Below are positions 23,201-34,128 of a DNA stretch of 64,000 bases, in pieces (within the stretch, counting starts at the first letter, position 1; every line of letters begins with the position of its first letter). This DNA is from Rhynchospora pubera (lineage: Eukaryota; Streptophyta; Magnoliopsida; Poales; Cyperaceae): contig CM051462.1 of the NCBI GenBank assembly GCA_028095005.1, positions 123,370,752 through 123,434,751 on the forward strand. Reading direction: 5' to 3'. The position numbers and the translations under genes are program-made. A model generated the notes under the pieces. The model worked only from the letters and a program-made list of their open reading frames with translations, made no database searches and was not told where the DNA came from.

Positions 23201-26200
23201 GTAACTTTTTTATATTTTATTATATATATATATATATCTATTATCTATTTTATAACATGTCATTTGCTGCCATTTTTGACAATGCACTATTTTAAAAATT
23301 TTAAGGTTTCATTATAGTGAAAACTTCAATGCTGATGAGGAGGTTAAAAGGGGCCTAATTGAGACCATTGAAAGAATGTACCCTGATGATCCAGTCACAC
23401 GATTTAACATTGAGACTCAGCTTGAAAAGTTCAAGCGATCTGAAGGTTTATTTGGATCAAAGATGGCCATCTATGCTCGAGACAAGAAGCAACCTGGTAT
23501 GCATCTTTAACTCTTTATTCTTTACTGCCAAGTGCCAACAAAATTTATAATTTTCTTGTGTGTTGTGTCTGATTTTTTGTTATGTTTTGCAAATATTAAA
23601 AAGCACATTGGTGGGAACTATATGGTGAGGGCAAGGAGGCTAAGGAATTTGCTGTACGTGTCTTGAGCCTCACTTGCAGTGCAACTGGATGTGAAAGGAA
23701 TTGGAGTGTTTTTGATCAAATTCATTCAAAGAGGAGAGCAAAATTAGAGCATGAACGATTGAGCAACATCGTTTTTGTGAAGTATAACCTTAAACTGGAA
23801 AGGAGACAAAAGGAAAGGGAATTGAAAGGTGATCATTATGATCCAATTGAATTATCGGATATGGAATCCGATGATGAATGGTTAATTGAAAAGGAACAAC
23901 CGGTTCTTCAAGATGAAACAAATATTGAAACACCTATTCCTTCTATTCCTCCTGTTCCTCCTATTGACTTTACTCCAGAGTTCTCATGGATGGAATTAAG
24001 TGAATGTTTAATGGAAGAAGATGTCGGTGCTAGTAGTAGCAAGAAAAGAAAGCGAGGACCAAGAGATTTGAGACTAGGCAAGGAAAAAAATGATGATGAA
24101 ATTAGAAGAAAAAGTAAAGGAAAAGATGTACAAGTACAACAAGAAGAACCAGAATTGGAAGAAGAGGATGAAACCAGTGAAGATGAGGAGCTTCTCATTC
24201 TTGATGATGAAAGTGATAGTAGTGCTAGTGCTGATGATAACAACGATTTAGATGATATCGTTGTTTGATAAATTGATAGTTGATAGGTCATAGGTTTAAG
24301 TTTAACCGTTTAAATAGCTTATTTTGTTCCTTTTGGAAGTTGATATATCGAGTTCTAGATTGCAGTAGCTTATTTTGTTATGGTTAAATAGTTAGTTACT
24401 TACTTACTTAGTTAAACTTAAAAGATGTCTTACTTTTGAACGATATGATACAATATGTTATATTATGCTATTCAGGTTGATTTACAATGAAATTTATCAC
24501 ATATATGTTATAACAAGTTATTATATTCTATTGTAAGAGTAACTTATCGTATCTTTGACGATTCGTTACGATACACGATTCACGGTTCGATACTAAATCC
24601 ATCGATACACGATACACTTTACGATTCTAAAAGTATGCTAATAAGTATAAAGAACAGTGCTTGTATTCATCGCTAAATAGGAGTAAAGCTCAGCCTTAAA
24701 TGGGCAATTGAGTGCCAAGTTGCTAACTCTGATCTTATAATTTTTTTATTTTTATTTAGTTGCTGCCATTTTTCTTTATTTCTAAACTGTTAAATGCTGG
24801 TTGGGAACTAGGGATCAAATAAAGATTGCCATCAAATTAATAATCTATGAATTTGAATGAAGAGTAACAGTTGTATGGAGATCATTTTATCACAGTTTTA
24901 TCACTGTTTTATCACCAATAAAACTCCGCATTGCTAATTCAACTCAGAACCGTCAAACTGCACAAACCGCATTTTAAAACCTTGATATATATTTGTGCTC
25001 AAAACCAATTACTCATTAACAAATATAGATATGGCACTAAACCACAACACCTCAAAAATAATAATATAAGAATATACCTGTAAGTCGTGGAGAACCCTTT
25101 TTACAAGAGACATGCAATTTGAACACTATAGTGTTTCTTTCATTTGCCACATCGTGTCCTACAGCACAAAGAGCAAATGATAATATATTCACAGGTCATT
25201 ACAAAAAGAAATTAATCATTGTGAAGTAATATGAATAGCTTATTCCATTTTACTGTCAAAACACAATAACCCAACCTTTCATATTTCATTTAGCTTCTTC
25301 TGTTCTTTTTCATTTATCACCTTCATATCATAAGATAACAGAAAAAGTGGCCCAACTACTAAAATTTTAACTATAGTTAGGCTCTGAGCTCTGATCGGAG
25401 AGTTGAAAATTGATTTGGTTGGAATTGATTTCAGAGGAAAAGAAATGGTTTGATTTTGAAACTAACTGCATTGATCGGATGAGCGACGAGGAGAATTGGC
25501 AGGAGTTCGTTGTTAACCACAAAGAAGGATGATCAGACACCCTCCATCAATTCTCGCCAAATTTCTTCGTTTTAGAGGGAATTTCAAAATGAGATTTGAA
25601 GGAAGTGAACTCCCATGGTCAATTCCTCCTTTCCGATCAAATGATTTGGACCGAATTAGAATTCCATTTCCAAATCCATGCTTATAATTCCCTTTCCGAT
25701 CAGGGCCTTAGAGACAGAGTAGGTTATACAGCTACATCACCAGTCATACATTAACAATATAACTCTTGTAAAAATTTAAAAAATATCTCAATATCTTTGT
25801 TTTCAAGAAAAATGTCTTATTTTAAATACATGGTGCTGTCTTTGCTTAAAAAACCATTAAGAAAAACATACAATAGGACATCATTTAATATAGAAACTAG
25901 AGTTTTATGTATTTTAACTAGGTAATATTGTAACAAGAGGAAACAAGACCTGACATATATTCAAAGAGTCTCGGATCTGCATCTAGCGGGGTAAGACCAA
26001 GCCGGTGAGCTAACACCTCATCCACTATAGGAGATGTGTTATCCACCATAAATACTCTCTCAATTGCCATTGTTGGCACCTTTTGAACAAAAAAGGTAAA
26101 TGACAATGATCAGAGGACCGCAAACAGTTGCTATATCCAGAATCCCAAATAGTGCAACTAATCAATACTGAACAGGTGTTGGAATATTCAATTTTTGACA

Positions 26201-27651
26201 AAATAATACCAAACGATAAAGAAGCTTGAGGCTTCAATGTGAACAATAACCTTTTGAGAATTTAATCCGATTTATCTCGCCAATAATTACAGAAGTTGGG
26301 GATTGTTAAGCGTATAAATACTGCATTACAGCTAGAAAATAACACCCTTGAGTATGGCTGTACTGTGGCAGGTACCTAGCTTCATGTGGAATTTTCCTGT
26401 ACAGGATACTGGGGGTTCAAGACCAATCAGGGACATCTAGGCCAGAACATTCAGTGTGTGTTAAAATGATCAAGGTGATTGAACTTGTCATAAAGGCCCT
26501 TCGGACCATGATTCCACCAGTTTTTTTGTTCCTTTTACTTTATCTTTATTCTTTTAAAAAAAAAAGGTAGACACTAAGCCCTTCCATCAATTAGCCATAT
26601 CAAACAAAGTTTAAAATACATAAACTAGTTACACGGTGATACACAGAACTAACCAATGGCAATGGGGTTCTTTGGATGATCAAGATTCAAAAGCATACAA
26701 GGTACAATTGCATGGCTGAATAGAAAAAAGCGATACCTCAGAAATCAGGATCCGCCTAAAAGCATTAGCAATTGCTGCATCAATTCCAATCATGTCGAAT
26801 TCCATTTCATCCTCTGTAAGACGAATTACTTCAACTTTAAAATTCTTTCTAAACCTCTCCAGGGGAGTGCTGTTGTCTATTCCCATCGTCGCATATGACC
26901 CAGAGTATTGGATACCTTCAGTCTTTAGATACAAGAGAAAAACAAATTTTCAGGATTGAACTCCAATAAAAATGGTACCCAAAATAAAGTATTGTGATGA
27001 ATATCTTCCTTAGCTTATTTTCTTTTATTTATGGTTTAATATAACACAACTTCACATGATTAAAGTGAAACAAAACCTAATTTTAATATATTAAAAAGCT
27101 TAACAAGATTATTTTCTGAAATTCAGGATGATTAATGCTTCATGGACACAGCAGTGACACGTACCAACTAAAATTGTGCAGTACAACCAAATTGATATCC
27201 TTAATGTACACAAATAATGACAAAAAAGATAAAAAAAAAATTGGGCTTTTTCTTCCAGTGAGATTTCTAAGTTCGAGGAAGTACATATATTGTAGGGAAA
27301 AAATCAGAATGGCTAGTAAAAAAATATATGTACCGCTAGTGACAGAACAAATTGGCAAAGGACCAATTATCTTTGATCAGTTCCGTACCATGCTAGAGCT
27401 AACTATTTCGTAGAGACCAATTTACCCCTAAGATAATTGTCTTGGCTTGTAGTTTCCAGTGAATTGGCGTTGAATAAAAAAAGAGGAAGAGAGGAAGAGA
27501 GGGAGGGAGAGGTAAATTAAAAACTGATTACATTAATTGGAGCATCGGCTTTGCAAACTACACGTGTGCGCTGCACCTCGAGATGGTCTGGAAGCTTCCC
27601 CATGGGAACATCGGGCATGTCCAGCGCTGATGTAAAACCCTTTTTAGTCAT
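17279..27651 (-). CDS. RPAC1: DNA-directed RNA polymerases I and III subunit RPAC1 (AC40)
   Basis: Nine coding exons on the minus strand join in frame: 27651-27532, 26922-26737, 26079-25950, 25158-25078, 19542-19361, 18848-18753, 18516-18423, 18102-17989, 17382-17279. They total 1107 nt, or 368 aa, close to the usual plant length. The product is the alpha-like assembly subunit shared by Pol I and Pol III, working with AC19 in the nucleus. Diagnostic stretches are HLEVQRTRVVCK, EMEFDMIGIDAAIANAFRRI (the alpha-motif), DEVLAHRLGLTPLDADPRLF, HAVKGIGKVHAKWSPVATAW, a CTLCREC cysteine cluster and the C-terminus FTEAVKILEEKCERVISELS. The start is the first ATG, MTKKGF; a later ATG (MPDVPMG) is possible. 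Intron 4 is 5.5 kb because a hAT element sits in it; intron 3 holds a Tourist-like MITE and intron 8 a SINE. All splice borders are GT-AG and the frame is open, so the gene looks functional. Confidence 0.95.
17663..17851 (-). mobile_element. tRNA-derived SINE (Au-like) in RPAC1 intron 8
   Basis: Read on the minus strand, it opens with a tRNA-like head. The A box lies in TAGCTCAGGTGGTAAGAGCA and the B box is GGTTCAAGCCC. It ends with CCCAACTTGTTTGGGATAAA, much like the AACTTGTTTGGGA tail of Au SINEs. Flanking copies of CATGCAACTWAATAAATAAA (17643-17662 and 17852-17871) agree at 19 of 20 bases and form the target duplication. The matching duplication makes this a SINE insertion and not a tRNA gene. 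Confidence 0.88.
20866..20893. repeat. 28-bp direct repeat, left copy, beside the hAT element
   Basis: The sequence GCTGAGCCTTAAATGGGCAA (continuing to 20893) recurs at 24688-24715 with two differences, on the other side of the hAT element. It is longer than a normal hAT target duplication and lies outside it. Confidence 0.75.
20901..24635 (+). mobile_element. hAT transposon with intact transposase, in RPAC1 intron 4
   Basis: A 3.7-kb element is bounded by inverted ends related to CATACATTTTAGTATCG (left) and CGATTCTAAAAGTA (right, inverted). TGCTAATAAG flanks it on both sides (20891-20900 and 24636-24645), which contains the 8-bp duplication expected for hAT. Palindromic words such as ACGATTCACGGTGCGAATCG on the left, and repeats of GATACACGAT / GATTCACGGTTCGATAC on the right, are subterminal repeats of the kind bound by hAT transposase. 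It is inserted antisense to RPAC1. The exact tip position is uncertain by a few bases. Confidence 0.88.
21732..24268 (+). CDS. hAT transposase (BED zinc finger, DUF659, hAT dimerisation)
   Basis: Three exons, 21732-23200, 23306-23496 and 23604-24268, join in frame with GT-AG borders to 774 aa. Domains in order: a BED-type finger with C29, C32, H46 and H51 (CNYC...HHFAGTH); the DUF659/RNase H-like core, including DGWTDARQRSITNFLV and VVTDSAANYVSAGK; then the C-terminal dimerisation region with CERNWSVFDQIHSKRRAKLE. An acidic, lysine-punctuated tail of about 150 residues follows, longer than in many relatives. The start was set at MGRRKG because the upstream Met (MLNCTE) lies outside the conserved start of the family. 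No internal stop or frameshift was seen. Such transposases cut and re-insert the element by a hairpin mechanism in the nucleus. Whether it is active cannot be read from sequence. Confidence 0.9.
24688..24715. repeat. 28-bp direct repeat, right copy
   Basis: Reads GCTCAGCCTTAAATGGGCAA and on to 24715. It is the partner of 20866-20893, about 3.8 kb apart, with the hAT element between them. Confidence 0.75.
25380..25707. mobile_element. Tourist-like MITE in RPAC1 intron 3
   Basis: The left end GGCTCTGAGCTCTGATCGG and right end CCGATCAGGGCC are inverted relatives, flanked by TTA at 25377-25379 and 25708-25710. The 328-bp body repeats GATCGG / CCGATC words and GGAATT-like phrases in opposite orientations, giving a foldback. 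A 3-bp TTA duplication points to PIF/Harbinger. Confidence 0.75.
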
Positions 27652-28744
27652 CTTTACTCACCAAAGCGAGAGAGAGCGGAAGAGAGGAGATGGGTTGCGG
27701 TGTTTGGGTGGGTGGCTAGGGTTTTTGGTTGAGGTTTTGTTTTAATTAAGGAATAGGGTTTTAGAAAGGTACTGTTACTGTTCTGAGGAGGAGGAAAGTC
27801 GAGCACGAAACTAACCTAATCCAGTTCGGGTCTGCGCGGTCGGCTTGCTTAGTTGACTGGGTTTAAGGGAACTCATAGGAGCTCGGGTTGATCAGAAACG
27901 TCCGTTTTAGATCGGACTGTGTGGCCTGCTCAGATATTTTAATTTCGCAATATGTTTTATTCTCTCGTTGGAGATTTTAATTTAGTTTGGTTATTTGTCG
28001 TCCATTTCACGTGGAACGATAAAGTGCGAGTTTTTTTTTAATACTTATAGACAGTATTTTTGACCGCGGCTAAATTGTAACAACAAGAAGTCAAGTGATA
28101 ATAATAATTTATTATTATTATTATTATTATTATTAACAATAATAATGATGGTGATAGTAAATAATAATCTATTATGTCTTGTCGTGCATAAGCAGTACAC
28201 GTATCCATACATGTAAGGAAATAAAAAAAGAGCAGCAATCAAATTGATTTTAAGAGTCAAAAAAGCTGACTGCCTATCTAAACAAAACCAAAATAAAACA
28301 CTTCCACAAAACAAAGCACATACACAAAATACTATCCAGTTAGCACGACAAACAGATAATCAAACGCAAAGAAACAACATAGCATAAATCAGACACTAGT
28401 CAACTAATGATCATCTTATTTTAATATAAATATAAGAATGAAATTTACGACCATAACATAGTATATAGTATATACTCACCATAAGATACTAAATAGTAAT
28501 AATATAAATTCCGACGGCCATCTCTTAGAAATTATTAAAATATTAATAAGTGAGTATATGCTATGGAGAATTCGTAGACTTTTATATAATCGATGTGGAA
28601 TAAACTTACATGGGACGTTCGTCACACGTGTATCTCTACTATTTCGATAAACCTATTATTTATACACAATTACATATATTTGTAGGGTGCAAAACTGCAC
28701 ATGGAGGCATGGGAGATGAGATCATTACCTGAAAATGATTATAA
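27652..28744. other. RPAC1 upstream region and spacer
   Basis: The first ~150 bp upstream of the RPAC1 start are purine-rich on the plus strand (CT-rich on the coding strand) and should hold its leader and promoter. Further right is AT-rich spacer with an (ATT)n microsatellite (28099-28134) and short palindromic phrases near 28455-28565. No gene was seen. Confidence 0.45.
28099..28134. repeat. (ATT)n microsatellite
   Basis: About eleven ATT/TTA units, continuing into degenerate AAT units to 28150. Confidence 0.9.
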
Positions 28745-28770
28745 CTAGTTTTAATCTCGCGCGTTGCGCG
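28745..28770 (-). other. Helitron-type 3' terminus
   Basis: On the minus strand a hairpin CGCGCAACGCGCG (28758-28770) is followed by AGATTAAAA and then CTAG, with T as the next base. A GC-rich hairpin about 10 bases before CTRR, inserted in front of T, is the canonical Helitron 3' end. The body would lie to the right. I found no matching 5' end (TCTCTACTA-type on the minus strand) before 37.9 kb, so the element may be truncated. Confidence 0.55.
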
Positions 28771-29382
28771 ATTCATCCCAATCCAAAAGTGTTATGAAAT
28801 AATTTTCTAATTTCCTGATGGGTGTGGAACTGTGGATACATTATGGAAAATAAAATGCAGTATCTTATTCTTTTTTTTCGTCAAAATATAATTCTCGCAA
28901 AGGACAAAACTAAAAATGGATATACAGAACTAACATCCATTATAAGAGGGAAAAATTTTGAAATTGTTTAAATAACAAAAAGGAAATTTAATTGTAATCG
29001 TAGATTATTTACAACAAAAACTTCAGTGTTAGTGTTAAGCTGCAAAGTTTTCTTGGTAATGTTTAGCTCTTATTTCTCTTTTTCCAAGGGCGTGCATGCA
29101 ATGTTAAAATTTTATCAGCATGTGGTCTAATTAATGTGAAACTAAGTGTGAACATACAAATTAGAATAACTTGTGAAATTAAATGCACCTTGAAGAAGCT
29201 CAATTGCAATATACAAACTTGCTATTAAACACTATGCCTTAATTTGCACTATTTTTAAAATAGTGCTAATTTGACCCTTAAATTAACTTGTGAAATTAAA
29301 GAGAGCTCCAACAAAAGTAATATTAAACCTTACAATCAATAGCAATACACAAACGCCATAATTACTCAATTGCAGCTAGTAA

Positions 29383-32089
29383 GTTTAACCATAGAATCTC
29401 GAAAGGCTATTCCTCATGTATGGTACCAGCAAGACAGACAGCTTGCTTTGAAGCAATAGCCTCTTGCTATGCACAGTTTCACTAACCTCCTGAATTCACC
29501 ATTCAAAAGAGAAAGCCTGGATGAGATATAGCTATTGTAGCAGTATTTAAATTTAAACATAAATAAAAAAGGCAATAAATAACTTTTACTTTCTTACGAA
29601 CATTGATGTAAAGATCAGTTCAAATTCAGTCAAATAAAGAAGACATCGATTGGTTTCAATGGGGAAGTGCTTTGGGCAACCTGTTTTTTACTTGGAGCAA
29701 CATATATTTATTTTAAATGTCTAAACTGTCCTCAGAACCAACTCAATTTATTACCTAATTTATTTTCTTAACTGTAATTTCTTTCTATTTTAGATCCCTG
29801 CTAAAAGAAAGTCAATCTTTTTAACGAAAATCACATATAATCATGCACGCAACTTGCGAATTATTCATTGAAAAAATTCACACTTTACTAAATTAACGAT
29901 GCTAAAAGAAAATAAAATGTTTTTAATAAATATGTTAAATCCGCATCAGCAAAACCAATAGTGCATATAAATCACATATAATTAATTGTGCGCAATATGA
30001 ACAAAATATGAACAAATATATTACATTCGCATCAACAAACCAATAGTGCAACTTTTTCCTTTGTTTGCTCTACAGCCCTAACATTTTCCAAAAATAGAAA
30101 AGAAATTGATCCATTGAAAAAATAACAATAAATTTGTTAAATTTTAAAAGGGCAATTTGGTCAGCTCAAAGAAAATTATGTTGCTCCTACAAATAAACCC
30201 GTTGTCCAAAGCACCTCCTGTTTCAGTGTAAGGAACCCTAGCCCGCACATAACTAATCTAACTAAAATTGTAGAGGTAAAAGAGAAGCTATTTAACTAAA
30301 AATAGAAAATAGAAGGAAATCAGAAAATTTTTGGGATACTCAGCTGACAGAGAGCTTACCTTCTAGATTTTTTTGTTGTTGTCCATTTAGCGTCCTGATC
30401 CCCGTCAATGCACTACCATAAAGATCCCTCAGCCTGTCTGTGCAACCCAGTTTACAGAGCTGTTTTATTCAATGCATAACAAACATATTATTTTAATCAC
30501 TCTTCAATTGAAAAGCTCATATAACAATTCCAGAAAAATATTCACAGCTAGAAATAATCGAAGTGAGGACAATAATTACAACACTTGAACTTATCAGCTC
30601 ATTGACAATAATTCTATCACAACATGAACATAGTTGTCCATATCAATACAATCTGATATCATCAATTCATGCATTTGGCAAAACACTCGGAACATATCTA
30701 AATTAAAAGGAACCTAAGAAATTTATAGCTCAATAGATATAAATCCATATTGCATAACAACATGAAAATTGTACCTTTAAAAAACCACCAAGATTAGATG
30801 ATACTGCAGGCTCTAAACTATTACCCCATTCTCTCAATGTACTTGCTAGCTCATTTGTCGCCAGCAACTGTTATACAAAAGTAGGAACCATATAAATATG
30901 TGTTTCACATCACAATTGATGGATCGAATTCTTAAATATCCTTTAGATTATCCTACCTTTGACAAACACAATTGATTGTTTGCTTCTTATAGAAAAAAGG
31001 AAAGAAAATAGAATAAATTAAAAATATTTGCAAGTGGCATTTATAAATAGTCAGTTTTCAAGCAGCCTATGAAAGCTCAATCCTGCATGGCATAAAGGTA
31101 AATCTAACCAAGAAATGACATATAGTAAATGAAGGCAAATACTAAGATAACTTTCAGCTAATTGAAGATATGTACTGCTAAATGACAAGGTTGATGTTGT
31201 GATGGCAAACAGAGAGTACCGAACATTCCCAACAGTCCACCAAGATAGTAGCAATTATTATACAAAGATAATTAATTGGCATAAGAAAAATAAAGATCAC
31301 GACAGATAACTTGAGTATAAGTTTATTGAAAATATAATGGGGATGTTCATTCCCAGCAGTCCAAATTAACATTTCAAAATATATGTATCTATTACAGTAA
31401 TGTGTTGGCGATGTGAAGCAAGCTCGGTAAGAGCAAAGAAGAGGTAATGTGTAATTGATGTGTCACCGAACCCTCAAACCTAGGATCTTTAAACGCATAA
31501 TTGATGTGTTGTTAGGCAGCAAAAAGAAGAGGAAAGCCAAGAAGACCAATACAGATAACTGCAACATAGCAAAGTAAACCAAATTAAAAGTTTGTTAGGT
31601 AGGAAATAAACAGCCAAGCACAACCCAACCAAAGTCTATCCCACTAAATAAGATAAAGAGCAAATCCTTACTGGCCTTACTTGGTTCTCAAAACAATGGT
31701 GTGAATCGGAAAGAAGGTCGAACATAGCAAGGAGGCCAAGCAGCGAAGCAACGGCAAGGTGCCAGAAAAATAGTACTCATCGAGAAGAGAAGAAACCGAT
31801 CTACTCATTTGCAGCACCCAAGTTGCAAGCTGAGATTGGTTTTTAAACATAAGTAGCACGAAACAATGCAAGAGGAAATAAAAGAAAATTTATACCAATA
31901 ATGATGAATATTTGTCTAGCACAAAAAGATACTGACTTGAGAGCCATCCCAAAACTGGCCCCAGTGGACGCTACCAAATCCTCCCTCACCAAGTTCATTG
32001 TCATAATTGAAATTATTCGTTGCTAATTGCAACTCCTTGAGAGAGAAAACTCGCCAGGCATCTTCTTTTTCTTCTTTCCTGGCTGTAAC
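29383..32089 (-). pseudogene. Chimeric gene fragment: RLCK (PTI1-like) exon plus unknown exons
   Basis: Minus-strand exon 32089-31937 (51 codons, phase 0) encodes WRVFSLKELQLATNNFNYDN and then ELGEGGFGSVHWGQFWDGSQ. This is the start of a receptor-like cytoplasmic kinase domain including its glycine loop. The rest of the kinase, starting with the ATP-binding lysine, is missing. The next splice-competent exons (30867-30775 and 30459-30360) continue in the same frame. They carry unrelated text, such as ELASTLREWGNSLEPAVSSN and CTDRLRDLYGSALTGIRTLN, which I do not recognise. A further open stretch at 29489-29383 (EVSETVHSKRLLLQSKL...) is out of frame, so the joined reading frame would end just after NLEGG. 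No clear start codon was found. It lies next to, and in the same orientation as, the Helitron 3' end, so capture by a Helitron is likely. Confidence 0.5.
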
Positions 32090-33200
32090 CTGTCAAATAT
32101 TCATTATTTTTGAAATTGGGAGTTCGCCTCAGAAATATTGGCTCTGGTATGTAGGTATGATACTATCTAAATAAATTAAAAACCAATTCGTCCAAAATGG
32201 AGCCTGAAATTTCTTTTTGTTTACAAAAGCATCTGTATAAATGAAAGTCAAACATGCTATTTCATGCATATTCATTTGGGATATGTTGATAAATATAGCA
32301 TTACATCAAAACAACGTGAAGAAATATATCCATATATAAACACAATGGAAATAATACTCTGTCAAAAACCCAAAAAAAAAGAAAAAGAAAGAAAGAAGAC
32401 ATCCAGCTCGTTTCCATTAATTTCAACCCTTGAAGCCCCTCGCAATCCCATTCCCATTTCAGAGCAATTTAGTACCAAAACAGAATGTGAAGAACAGGTC
32501 AAATTTCATCACGATCAAAATCAATTACAAAGAGGAATAGAACTTACGCATTAATCTTACAGCAAGAGCACACAGGCAGCTCTCTTTACCTTTCAAAACT
32601 GCCTTGGTATTTCCACCTCTAGCTTCTATTCAAAATTTAAAACGTTGTCAGTAGATAGAACAGCAACGAATCTGCAAAACCTAAACTCAGTAGAGTAGTA
32701 GAGAACGAAAAGAATAAGAAGAAGAAAATAAGGCAACATAGAGGTGTAAAACTTAACAAAGAGAGGGAGGACTGACAGGACAAAAAGAGAAGAAGAGACA
32801 TGGCGAGAGAGTTCTCGAACCTGATTCGGGGTCAAAATAGAGCGCATTCGAAAGAGGAACAAACGATCTACTCATTCCCTTAGTCGAAGTTTGGAGGGGA
32901 GATCGGAGGCGGTCGCGATTTCACGGCGAACAACAGCAACGGCGGGTTGTCTAGGGCAGCGCGTAGAGAGAGCAAAAGGAGACGATGACAGAGATGTGAA
33001 GAGTATGGTGTTTCATCACTCCCGTACAAAGGCCTAAAAGCATAGTCCTTCAGTTTTGACTCGCAACGAACGGCTGAGATCAACAGATAAAAAACCAACG
33101 GGCCAGATATGTTACTGTACTAACCACAGTAAAAGGAGCCTTCCACGTGCAACTCACGCCACGCAAAATTTATATACTTCTAATATTTGAACTGCACTGG
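32090..33200. other. Possible leader region of the chimeric fragment
   Basis: A minus-strand frame from the ATG at 32876 (MSRSFVPLSNALYFDPESG) ends at a possible donor near 32820, but does not join the next exon in frame. The remainder is intron-like and AT-rich. No independent gene was supported. Confidence 0.3.
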
Positions 33201-33202
33201 TT

Positions 33203-33232
33203 AGCTCTGATACCACTAACTCTGATACCACT
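33203..33232 (-). other. Duplicated tRNA-Met-type primer-binding words
   Basis: On the minus strand TGGTATCAGAG occurs twice, 15 bases apart (33220-33230 and 33205-33215), the second followed by C. TGGTATCAGAGC is the primer-binding site of many plant LTR elements, matching the initiator tRNA-Met end. No LTR is recognisable beside it, so this is a remnant or coincidence. Confidence 0.35.
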
Positions 33233-33491
33233 AAAGCTGTCTGGTTAAGGTTGGTAAATGAACCCAACTGGTTAGTCATCCATATCATCGAGGATGATAA
33301 GATGATACAAATGACTAATTATGCAGAGGAGTATGACTAATCGATGTGAAAATGGCTAGTCATATGTATCATACTTAAGGAAGGATGGCTAATTAATGTG
33401 AAAATAGTTAGCCATCCGTATAATCTTTTAGTTCAAAATTGAAAAAAATTACTGACCTAAAAGGAACATTCCACTGTACTCTTCGTTCCAA

Positions 33492-33835
33492 CAAAATCAA
33501 GAATACATTTTTAGTTTTAGCAACTAAACAATCCCTTGTTAAAATGATTGATTATATCAATTAACTAATTACTTATTAAAATGATCACTTATAGTAATTA
33601 ATTGATCCTTTAGCAAAATAAACTAATTTTTTACATGAATTAACTGATCATACAATTAACAATGATAATATTAAAACAAAGAATAAACTCTCAGTTATTA
33701 CAACTAAATAATTCTTTATTAAAATGATCACTTATATCAATTAATCAATCAATTACTAAAATGATCACTTATAGTAATTAACTAATTCCTTAGTGAAATA
33801 AACTAATCAGTTATAGTATTCATCAATTAATATAT
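33492..33835. repeat. 180-bp imperfect tandem duplication
   Basis: CAACTAAAYAATYCYTTRTTAAA and the sequence after it recur 180 bp apart (33521 and 33701), with further shared phrases such as AAAATGATCACTTATAGTAA. It is AT-rich and non-coding, sitting between the chimeric fragment and the Athila-like element. Confidence 0.7.
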
Positions 33836-34128
33836 ATTTTGTAAAGTAATTTAGAAAAAAAAATGAACGTACGGTTTGAAAAAAATATATACATCTAATT
33901 TTCGATTTGCAAAATATGTATTCTAATAGCACATTTCAGTTCATATATACCTATAAGTTTTGAGATATATAGGTAAAAATGACGAAGATAATAATCACGC
34001 TTCTAAAAATTCTAATACAAAATTATCTTTTAAAAAATATCATTAATAGAGAATAGCACGTGACATGTCCGTATGTTCAGTGCCTGGTGTCTCTTAGGAC
34101 GAACAAGTAATGGAGATATATTAATGTC

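Noticed and set aside
28632..28655. TCTCTACTATTTCG as a plus-strand Helitron 5' end
   Set aside because: The preceding A fits, but no matching plus-strand 3' hairpin and CTRR end was found, so it may be chance.
32687..32705. TAGTAGAGAAC as the 5' end of the Helitron ending at 28745
   Set aside because: On the minus strand the tip TCTCTACTAC is preceded by T rather than A, and the following sequence lacks the usual TATAAAAGC-like continuation.
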